64,000 bases of DNA from Colwellia hornerae. GTDB lineage: Bacteria; Pseudomonadota; Gammaproteobacteria; Enterobacterales; Alteromonadaceae. The stretch is from contig NZ_VOLR01000013.1 in assembly GCF_007954355.1 (NCBI RefSeq), forward strand, positions 62,001-126,000, written 5' to 3'. The position numbers were made by a program, and so were the translations under genes. Within the stretch, counting starts at the first letter, position 1. Every line of letters starts with the position of its first letter. Below the pieces are notes generated by a model. That model worked only from the letters and a program-made list of their open reading frames with translations, made no database searches and had not been told where the DNA came from. Below are positions 9,337-16,346 of the stretch, piece after piece.

Positions 9337-9856
9337 TGTTATTAGCCATAACTATGGCGTTTAGGATGTTAGTTATAAGCAACCAATGAAAGCGTCGATT
9401 ATTGAAATCGTATTGACCAAGCCCCTGTTGAAGGTGATGTAGAATTATTTTAGTGTTATTAGCCATAACTATGGCGTTTAGGATATTAGTTATAAGCAAC
9501 CAATGAAAGCGTCGATTATTGAAATCGTATTGACCAAGCTGCCGTTGAAGGTGATGTAGAATTACTTTAGTTTTATTAGCCATAACTATGGCGTTTAGGA
9601 TATTAGTTATAAGCAGCCAATGAAAGCGTCGATTATTGAAATCGTATTGACCAAGCCCCTGTTGAAGGTGATGTAGAATTATTTTAGTTTTATTAGCCAT
9701 AACTATGGCGTTTAGGATATTAGTTATAAGCAACCAATGAAATCGTATTGACCAAGCCCCTGTTGAAGGTGATGTAGAATTATTTTAGTGTTATTAGCCA
9801 TAACTATGGCGTTTAGGATGTTAGTTATATGAAACCAATTAAAGTGTTGATTATCG
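9288..9856 (+). repeat. tandem array of the cheD-cheB junction (five copies, 117-bp unit)
   Basis: Units begin with AAATCGTATTGACCAAGC at 9288, 9405, 9522, 9639 and 9740. The first three steps are exactly 117 bp. The fourth is 101 bp because 16 bases (AAGCGTCGATTATTGA) are lost. Each unit holds the last 16 cheD codons with the stop, a 40-bp spacer containing the dyad GCCATA-AC-TATGGC, and a piece matching the first codons of cheB. In the upstream copies the cheB start codon reads AAG instead of ATG (9377-9379 in copy 1), so only the last copy can start CheB at 9829. The ancestral cheD-cheB gap was therefore 40 bp; it is now 492 bp. Confidence 0.95.
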
Positions 9857-10914
9857 ATGATTCTTCCGTTATTCGAGCGGTTGTTCATGAGGTTTTAAAA
9901 TATGACCCTGAAATTGAAGTCGTTGGCGAAGCTAAAGATCCGATTGTTGCGCGCGAGCAAATTAAAAAACTAAACCCTGATGTACTCACTTTAGATATCG
10001 AAATGCCAAAGATGGACGGTATTACCTTTTTAAAAAATTTAATGCGACTACACCCTATGCCAGTGGTGATGTTATCAACATTAACCACTAAAGGAGCTGA
10101 TATAACGCTACAAGCTTTGGAAATAGGGGCTATTGATTTTATTGCAAAACCTAGTTTTGAAGCCTTGATTGCCAATAAATCTAGCTTCAAAGAAACCTTG
10201 TTAAGAAAAATAAAATTTTCTGCAACAGTGGATAATAAAAATTACCAACTTAACAGCGCGCTAACAAAACCCTCAGCGGTTAGCCTTTTACCCTTTAAAG
10301 GTTGTCAACGCTCAAATCATTTAGTGGCTATCGGTGCATCAACAGGAGGCACTGAAGCCATAAAAGCTATTCTTACTACCTTGCCAAGTAATTCTCCCCC
10401 CGTGATTATTACTTTACATATTCCGAAAACATTCAGTGCAAGATATGCACAACGAATGGATGAATGCTGTGCTGTTCATGTGCAAGAAGCTAGACATGGG
10501 CAAAAAATTAAAGACGGTAATGTTTATATTGCACCAGGTAATCTTCATCTTAAAGTAGAAAGTAAAGGGGGAGCACTTTTTTGTCTCTTAGAAGACTCAC
10601 CTGATGTCAACCGGCATAAGCCTGCGGTTGATGTTTTATTTAACTCATTAATCCCAGTAGCTAACAATGTCCAAGCGATATTATTAACGGGTATGGGCAA
10701 AGATGGCGCAAAAGGTTTATTAAATTTAAAAAATGCCGGTGCGATGACGATTATCCAAGATAAGGCGAGTAGTTTAATTTGGGGGATGCCAGGCAGTGCT
10801 CATGCGTTAAATGCTCAGGTAAAAGAGTGCTCATTAGTCAATATATCTAAGGAAGTTTTAGGTCATGCTGCACTTGATAGAAAGGCGATTAAAGAGGCTC
10901 TTTATGAAAAATAA
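9829..10914 (+). CDS. cheB: chemoreceptor methylesterase response regulator CheB
   Basis: A 361-residue CheB that removes methyl groups from receptor glutamates and can deamidate glutamines. The N-terminal receiver has Asp56 ([12 protein letters not shown]). After a linker, the esterase domain shows Ser171 ([11 protein letters not shown]), His197 ([11 protein letters not shown]) and Asp292 ([10 protein letters not shown]), the expected triad. It is probably activated by CheA phosphorylation. The ATG is the only intact one among the repeated cheB-start copies of the array just upstream. There is no obvious purine-rich ribosome site; the sequence before the ATG is GGATGTTAGTTAT. Its end overlaps the next gene by 11 bases. 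Confidence 0.96.
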   Translation: MKPIKVLIIDDSSVIRAVVHEVLKYDPEIEVVGEAKDPIVAREQIKKLNPDVLTLDIEMPKMDGITFLKNLMRLHPMPVVMLSTLTTKGADITLQALEIGAIDFIAKPSFEALIANKSSFKETLLRKIKFSATVDNKNYQLNSALTKPSAVSLLPFKGCQRSNHLVAIGASTGGTEAIKAILTTLPSNSPPVIITLHIPKTFSARYAQRMDECCAVHVQEARHGQKIKDGNVYIAPGNLHLKVESKGGALFCLLEDSPDVNRHKPAVDVLFNSLIPVANNVQAILLTGMGKDGAKGLLNLKNAGAMTIIQDKASSLIWGMPGSAHALNAQVKECSLVNISKEVLGHAALDRKAIKEALYEK

Positions 10915-12103
10915 GCCGATACTACTATTAAGGTCTGGACTTGTTATTGTTGGCGTAATACTGATTGATCTTTTATTTTTTCAAATGAGTTATTTATCAA
11001 TTACGCTGGCGTTACTCCTGTCGATTGTCTTGACTATGTTATATCAAAATCATAACGCTTCTTTGATAACATTAATGGCAAATGATACTAAAAATAGTAA
11101 GGTACGAAATGAAAATAGCAACGAACAAGAAATTAAAATAACCCTGACAAAAATCGCTAGTTTACTTAGCCAGCAAATGACCATAGTTGATACCGAAGTT
11201 GATCGAGCGAGTACCTTAATACAAGAGGCTACAACAGGTATTGCAGATAGTTTTAAATATTTAAAAAGCTTAAGTGATGAACAACAAGTCATGCTCAATA
11301 CGGCTATTGGTAATCATCGAGGTGCTGTCGATGAAGAAGGTACCACCATCGAATCTTTTGTTCATGACTCGAGTGAGACTTTAGATGACTTTGTACAGGT
11401 GATTATTACCACCAGTAAACAAAGTTTAGAGGCAATGTCATTTACCGATGAAATGAGTAAACAGCTCGACGGTATTTTCAACTTATTGGGACAAGTTGAA
11501 AGTTTAGCCAGTCAAACTAATTTATTAGCACTTAATGCTGCCATAGAAGCAGCGAGAGCCGGAGATGCAGGAAGAGGCTTTGCCGTAGTGGCCAATGAAG
11601 TCAGGGCATTATCAGTTAATTCCACTGAACTTAATAATAATATTAGAGAAGAAATATCTTCAGCACAAAATATTATTAATAAGCTAAGGAGCTCTGTACA
11701 GACAATGGCTTCAGCCGATATGACCGCCACACTGGAAGCTAAAAGTAGAGTCAGTGTTATGGTTGAACATGTCGGTGAGTCTAATTTACAAACTAATGTC
11801 ATTGTTGAAGAACTCGCTGGTTTATCGCCAAAAATTGCTGAAACAGTGGCAATGGGGATACGGGCATTACAGTTTGAAGACTTAACGCGGCAAGCACTTT
11901 CAACACTTAAAAATAATACTGAAACTATTACAGCACTGAATCAAATTTTAATGGAATTTGAATCAGATAATAGTAATACTAACCAAGAGTTACAAACCTT
12001 ACAACATCAATGCCAGCGGCTGATTGACCAATCTCACTATCAAAATGAGCAGCGCAGCGTTTCTCAATCATCTATGGATGAAGGTGATATTGAGTTGTTT
12101 TGA
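10904..12103 (+). CDS. membrane-anchored MCP without sensor domain, with CheZ-like C-terminal motif
   Basis: The start at 10904 is preferred over an upstream one at 10865 because AGAGG lies seven bases before it. The 399-residue protein has two membrane helices at the extreme N-terminus (about 7-24 and 28-45) with almost no loop between them, so there is no periplasmic ligand domain. A helical MCP region with the hairpin tip [20 protein letters not shown] follows. Near the end, [10 protein letters not shown] places Asp326 and Gln330 like the CheZ catalytic pair (Asp143, Gln147 in E. coli). The 69 residues that follow end in DEGDIELF; E. coli CheZ has 67 and ends in an acidic-hydrophobic CheY-binding peptide. 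Receptor identity is sure, phosphatase activity is speculation. It overlaps cheB and lies before the STAS gene. Confidence 0.9.
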   Translation: MKNKPILLLRSGLVIVGVILIDLLFFQMSYLSITLALLLSIVLTMLYQNHNASLITLMANDTKNSKVRNENSNEQEIKITLTKIASLLSQQMTIVDTEVDRASTLIQEATTGIADSFKYLKSLSDEQQVMLNTAIGNHRGAVDEEGTTIESFVHDSSETLDDFVQVIITTSKQSLEAMSFTDEMSKQLDGIFNLLGQVESLASQTNLLALNAAIEAARAGDAGRGFAVVANEVRALSVNSTELNNNIREEISSAQNIINKLRSSVQTMASADMTATLEAKSRVSVMVEHVGESNLQTNVIVEELAGLSPKIAETVAMGIRALQFEDLTRQALSTLKNNTETITALNQILMEFESDNSNTNQELQTLQHQCQRLIDQSHYQNEQRSVSQSSMDEGDIELF

Positions 12104-12125
12104 TTTTTAAATACTAGGAACGATT

Positions 12126-12434
12126 ATGAATGTTATAAAGCAAGTATCTGAAGATAAAAAAAATATAGAAATTAGTATTGATGGCAGATTTGATTTTTCT
12201 TTACATCAACACTTTCGAGATGCTTATATTAATTGTAAAGAAAAAAATTCGATGTTTACAATATGCTTATCAAAAACCACCTATATGGATAGCTCTGCTT
12301 TAGGTATGATCTTATTACTGAAAGACCATGCAGAAAATTATTCAGGAAAAGTGGTGATTAGTAAGCCAAGTGAGTCAGTCAATAAAATTTTAGAAATCGC
12401 ACAATTTCATCGTCTATTAACAATAGAATTATAG
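12126..12434 (+). CDS. STAS-domain anti-sigma factor antagonist
   Basis: A 102-residue STAS protein of the SpoIIAA/HsbA type. The phosphorylatable serine is Ser56 in TYMDSSALGMILLL. Such proteins bind an anti-sigma factor or kinase when unphosphorylated and are controlled by a kinase/phosphatase pair. The next gene, six bases away, encodes both a PP2C phosphatase and a GHKL kinase-like domain behind a receiver, exactly the expected partner. In Pseudomonas aeruginosa the related HsbA/HsbR pair acts on FlgM and a diguanylate cyclase (from memory). AGGAA precedes the ATG. Confidence 0.88.
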   Translation: MNVIKQVSEDKKNIEISIDGRFDFSLHQHFRDAYINCKEKNSMFTICLSKTTYMDSSALGMILLLKDHAENYSGKVVISKPSESVNKILEIAQFHRLLTIEL

Positions 12435-12440
12435 GTTACA

Positions 12441-14171
12441 GTGGTGTTAGCTGAAAAAAATGATGTTAAATTAGCACTAGTTGTCGATGACTCTGCCATG
12501 CAGTGCAAGGTGTTAAGTGTCTTATTAAAAGAGCAAGGTTATCGGGTTTTTACGGCTAATGATGGCGCACGTGGCGTGGCAATGTATGTTAAATACAAGC
12601 CTGACTTAGTATTAATGGACATAAATATGCCCATTATGAACGGCTATGAAGCAGCAAGAAAAATTAAAAGTTTATCGCAAGATAATAGCCTGTGCCCACT
12701 GATTTTTATTACCAGCATGGACACGGATAAAGCCTTTATTGAGTGTGTCGATGCCGGTGGTGATGGCATTCTTGTCCGGCCATTTTCTCCCGAAGTTTTT
12801 AAAGCTAAAATAAAATCAATTCAACGAATTAGTGATTTATACGGCCAAGTTAAAATCTTGCAACAAGAGCAACAAAAAGACGCTGAGCTTGCTGAGCAAT
12901 TAATGTCGGGTGTTATTGAAGCAAGAAATTTTTCGCTTGACCGCATTGGTATTATTAAGCGACCGGCAGCATTATTTAGTGGTGATATTCAACTTACCGC
13001 TTTATCGCCTAATGGCGATGTTAATGTCATGCTAGGTGATTTTACTGGTCACGGCTTACGCTCATCTATTGGTGCTATTCCCTTAGCTGAAACATTTCGC
13101 GCAATGACCAAAAAAGGTTTTTCATTATTTGAAATTATTAACCAAATTAACCAGAAACTTTATAACCTGCTACCTGCCGATTTGTTTTTAGCTGCAGGTT
13201 TTGCCAGTATTTCTAGTCACGATAAATCTGTTTATGTTTTTAATGCCGGTTTACCTGACGCTTATTTATTTTCAGAGCAAGGAAAAATAAAACATCAGAT
13301 ATCATCAAGCCATCCACCGATAGGTGTACTTCCTAAGCTGTTACCTGATAGCAAGTTAACCATATATGGTATTGAAGAAAGCGACCGTATGGTTTTGATC
13401 AGCGATGGTATTGTTGAAGCGAGAAATGAACAAGGTGAAATGTTTGATTTTGACCGATTCGAGCAGGCGGCGATCCATGGTGTTATTAATCATACGGTCA
13501 GTGAAAGTGTGCTTAAGGCGGTTAATGATTTTTGCCAAGCTATGCCACAAGAAGATGACATTTCCTTAATTGATATTCCTTGCGGTGGTTGGGAACACAT
13601 TCTGGTTGCCAGTCAGGGCATAACTAATATTTCAGCTGATCAGCTCGACGATATTTATATTTCAAAAGATCCCGCCTGGCATTGGCAGTTAACACTAAGT
13701 GGTAAGCGTTTAGCCTCTATAAATCCAATCCCTATGGCAATGAACCAAATCAATGAAATAGAGGGTCATGCCGATCATTGGCAAAGTTTATACAGCATAC
13801 TCACCGAATTATTTGTCAATGCTCTCGACCATGGTGTCCTAGGGTTAAGCTCAAACTTAAAAGCGAATGCGGACGGTTTTTCTCAATATTATAAAGAACG
13901 AGAACTGCGCTTGGGAAATTTAGAACATGGCTTTATTGACTTACAAATAAGTCATTACCCACTATTAAAAGGTGGACGAGTGATGATTAAAATACAAGAT
14001 AGTGGTCAAGGATTTGATATAAAAAAATACTACGAGAAAAGAGTAAATAAGCCAACAAATAAACTAGAGCTAAGCGGTCGTGGTATAGAGTTAGTTGAGC
14101 AGCTGTGTGACAGCTTAGATTTTCAAGATAATGGTAAAGTGGTCGAAGCATCTTATGTATGGGCATCGTAA
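12441..14171 (+). CDS. response regulator with PP2C phosphatase and anti-sigma kinase-like ATPase domain (HsbR/CrsR type)
   Basis: A 576-residue protein, starting at GTG (12441, or 12444). It has a receiver with Asp60 (LVLMDINMPIMNG), a short coiled coil, a SpoIIE-type PP2C phosphatase at about 180-385 (GDFTGHG, ISDGIVEARNEQG, EDDISLIDI), and a C-terminal GHKL ATPase at about 435-575 with ELFVNALDHG, DSGQGFD and SGRGIELV. By analogy with HsbR it should both phosphorylate and dephosphorylate the adjacent STAS protein, with the receiver deciding the balance. The receiver could take phosphate from CheA or from the hybrid kinases downstream. No weak point is seen in the motifs; the ribosome site is poor, so coupling to the STAS gene is likely. 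Confidence 0.9.
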   Translation: MVLAEKNDVKLALVVDDSAMQCKVLSVLLKEQGYRVFTANDGARGVAMYVKYKPDLVLMDINMPIMNGYEAARKIKSLSQDNSLCPLIFITSMDTDKAFIECVDAGGDGILVRPFSPEVFKAKIKSIQRISDLYGQVKILQQEQQKDAELAEQLMSGVIEARNFSLDRIGIIKRPAALFSGDIQLTALSPNGDVNVMLGDFTGHGLRSSIGAIPLAETFRAMTKKGFSLFEIINQINQKLYNLLPADLFLAAGFASISSHDKSVYVFNAGLPDAYLFSEQGKIKHQISSSHPPIGVLPKLLPDSKLTIYGIEESDRMVLISDGIVEARNEQGEMFDFDRFEQAAIHGVINHTVSESVLKAVNDFCQAMPQEDDISLIDIPCGGWEHILVASQGITNISADQLDDIYISKDPAWHWQLTLSGKRLASINPIPMAMNQINEIEGHADHWQSLYSILTELFVNALDHGVLGLSSNLKANADGFSQYYKERELRLGNLEHGFIDLQISHYPLLKGGRVMIKIQDSGQGFDIKKYYEKRVNKPTNKLELSGRGIELVEQLCDSLDFQDNGKVVEASYVWAS

Positions 14172-14215
14172 GAACATCAATATTTTAATTTATTACCAAT
14201 GTATAAGGCATTAAT

Positions 14216-15139
14216 GTGAACATTTTAGTTGTGGATGATAATAAGTTTATCAGAGAAGTCGTTAGTGCAATGATCATTGACAGTGGTCATATTGCCGTAG
14301 CCGCAAATGGTCATGTACAGGCAATGGCGGCATTAAATAAAGAAAGCATAGATTTGGTGCTCATGGATATAGAAATGCCAGAAGTAGATGGTTTTGCCTT
14401 AACAAAAATGATGAGAAAGGAATATCCGCAATGGTTTCCTATTATCTTTCTTAGCTCTAACGACAGTGAAGAGTATTTAACCAAAGGTATCGATGCCGGT
14501 GCCGATGATTATTTAACAAAACCAATAAAACAAGTGATTTTAAGCGCAAAATTAAGAGCGATGGAACGTATTGCCAAAATGAAAGGTGCACTTGAACGCG
14601 CAAATAAACAACTAGAAATACTCAGTAGTATCGACCCGCTAACGCATATACTTAACCGAAGAGGGTTAGAGGAAGTGCTCGCTAGCGCTTGGCAAAGTAA
14701 TGAGCGCCAAGTAGGAGAATTATCAATATTGATGATAGATATTGATTTTTTTAAACCTTATAACGACAACTATGGCCACCCACAAGGCGATAAATTTTTA
14801 GTGCAGGTTGCCAATACGTTTAATGAAACCCTTAATCGAGCCACGGACTCATTAGCTCGCTATGGAGGTGAAGAGTTTATTGTTGTGTTGCCTTTTACGC
14901 CAGTTGAGGGCGCTAGATTTAAAGCAAAAGAGTTAAGTTTGGCGTTATTAAGTCAAAAAATAAAACATGAATATTCATCGGTATTTCCTTATGTGACGGT
15001 CAGTATTGGTATTGCTACAACAACCGCAGCTGATCAGGTCGCCAATGCAAGTGAACTAATAAAACAAGCGGATATCGCTTTGTATCAAGCAAAAAAGCAA
15101 GGGCGTAATCGCTCTAGTGTCTTTCAAGAAAATGCTTAA
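14216..15139 (+). CDS. response regulator diguanylate cyclase (REC-GGDEF)
   Basis: The GTG at 14216 is the first possible start; AAGG lies about eight bases before it, and the overlapping ATG at 14214 meets a stop at once. The 307-residue protein has a receiver with Asp51 (LVLMDIEMPEVDG) and a GGDEF domain with the active motif GGEEF at 217-221. The inhibitory site RATD at 208-211 is five residues upstream, so product inhibition by c-di-GMP is expected. It makes c-di-GMP when phosphorylated. Its place behind an HsbR-like protein matches the HsbA-HsbR-HsbD arrangement known in Pseudomonas, in which the cyclase is switched by the STAS protein. Confidence 0.92.
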   Translation: MNILVVDDNKFIREVVSAMIIDSGHIAVAANGHVQAMAALNKESIDLVLMDIEMPEVDGFALTKMMRKEYPQWFPIIFLSSNDSEEYLTKGIDAGADDYLTKPIKQVILSAKLRAMERIAKMKGALERANKQLEILSSIDPLTHILNRRGLEEVLASAWQSNERQVGELSILMIDIDFFKPYNDNYGHPQGDKFLVQVANTFNETLNRATDSLARYGGEEFIVVLPFTPVEGARFKAKELSLALLSQKIKHEYSSVFPYVTVSIGIATTTAADQVANASELIKQADIALYQAKKQGRNRSSVFQENA

Positions 15140-15185
15140 CAACTGCCTTAATTAAGGTTGAAATCTCATAAAAAAAGGAATTATT

Positions 15186-16346
15186 ATGCCTAAACCCCGT
15201 TTGTTAATTATTGATGATGACCAAGATTATCTTGAACTGCTTCATGAAGCATTAGCCGATGGTTTTGACGTGAAGTGCGCGACTAATCTTAACGACGCGG
15301 ATAGGTTAGTCAGTGATAATGAACTTTTTGACATAGCCTTAGTTGATGAAAATATTGGTGCAGATAAAGGTTCGCAATGGATAAAACGTAACGTTGAACA
15401 ACATACCGTTGCAACTTCTTTTGTCTTGTATTCTGGCCTCGCAACCGAAGATGCCGTACTTAAAGGTTTAGAATGTGGCGCAGATGATTTTCTTGCAAAA
15501 CCTATTTCTTTATTAGCATTGGATAAAAAACTTAAAAAGCTTATTTCTTACCAAGATAAGATTCACAGCTTTGAAACAGAAATCAGTTCAAAAGACCGAG
15601 TGATCAATGTTTCTATGGCACAAGCCTCTAAATATGGTAGCTGTATGCAGCTAACCTCTCGGCTTAATCATTGTTTTACCTTAGAGAAAATTAGAGATGA
15701 AGTATTTTCGTTTCTTTACACAATGAATTTACACGGCTGTATTGCTTTTTATCCTATTAACGAAAAGCCGTTGTTCTTTAGTTCTAAAAACGGTTTTTGT
15801 TCTCCTGTCGAAATTGATGTCATGAAGCTATTAAAAGTAAAACCTAGGTTATACCGCTTTAGCTCTAGAACTATTTTTAATCATCCATTGTGCTCAATCC
15901 TTATTTTGAATCTAGAGGATGGCGCGATTGACACCGATATATATATTGATGCTTTAGCTTCTGTGATTGAATGTATTGGCGCCCGTATTGCTTTTATTAC
16001 CTACAAAAACTCCTTGGTACAGGTACAAAGTAAAATTCAGCAAGCTGTTTCTACCACCAAGAATATGATTGCTATCTCTAAGCACCATCAACAAGAAGTG
16101 ATGAATGAAATTGTCACCAACATCGGTATGAGCTTCCATGTCTTAGAAATGTCAGATGAACAAGAGCAATATTTAACTAACTTGGTTCATGGTGCCTTAA
16201 AAAAACATTCACAAGATGATATCAATTTTCTAGAAGTTACCGACTTACTTGATGGTGCCTTAGCCAGTGTCGATGAACTTGAAGTCCTTAATCAGCAACA
16301 AGCAGAAGAAACTGTTGTTTTTGATGATGAGGATGAACTCTTTTGA
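15186..16346 (+). CDS. response regulator with uncharacterised C-terminal domain and DELF tail
   Basis: A 386-residue protein. Residues 1-120 are a receiver with phosphorylatable Asp54 (ALVDENIG) and a KPIS motif. Residues 150-300 do not match an output domain I recognise; their pattern is weakly GAF-like. A helical region near 280-360 leads to the C-terminus FDDEDELF, which resembles the tails of CheD (GDVELF) and of the receptor at 10904 (GDIELF). The stop overlaps the next start. It may pass the signal of the following hybrid kinase to the chemosensory array; this is inference. An AAAAGG ribosome site is present. Confidence 0.8.
   Translation: MPKPRLLIIDDDQDYLELLHEALADGFDVKCATNLNDADRLVSDNELFDIALVDENIGADKGSQWIKRNVEQHTVATSFVLYSGLATEDAVLKGLECGADDFLAKPISLLALDKKLKKLISYQDKIHSFETEISSKDRVINVSMAQASKYGSCMQLTSRLNHCFTLEKIRDEVFSFLYTMNLHGCIAFYPINEKPLFFSSKNGFCSPVEIDVMKLLKVKPRLYRFSSRTIFNHPLCSILILNLEDGAIDTDIYIDALASVIECIGARIAFITYKNSLVQVQSKIQQAVSTTKNMIAISKHHQQEVMNEIVTNIGMSFHVLEMSDEQEQYLTNLVHGALKKHSQDDINFLEVTDLLDGALASVDELEVLNQQQAEETVVFDDEDELF

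Noticed and set aside
9260-9733. Minus-strand open frame of 157 codons with 39-residue repeats
   Set aside because: It is the antisense of the cheD-cheB junction array. The 117-bp unit is divisible by three, so any frame free of stops in one unit stays open. No ribosome site or protein-like composition.
9288-9830. CRISPR-like array
   Set aside because: Units are 117 bp and identical throughout, with no unique spacers, and contain cheD coding sequence.
10865-10903. Upstream start for the second receptor
   Set aside because: The ATG at 10904 has AGAGG at good distance and puts the membrane helix at the N-terminus; the longer form adds charged residues and deeper overlap with cheB.
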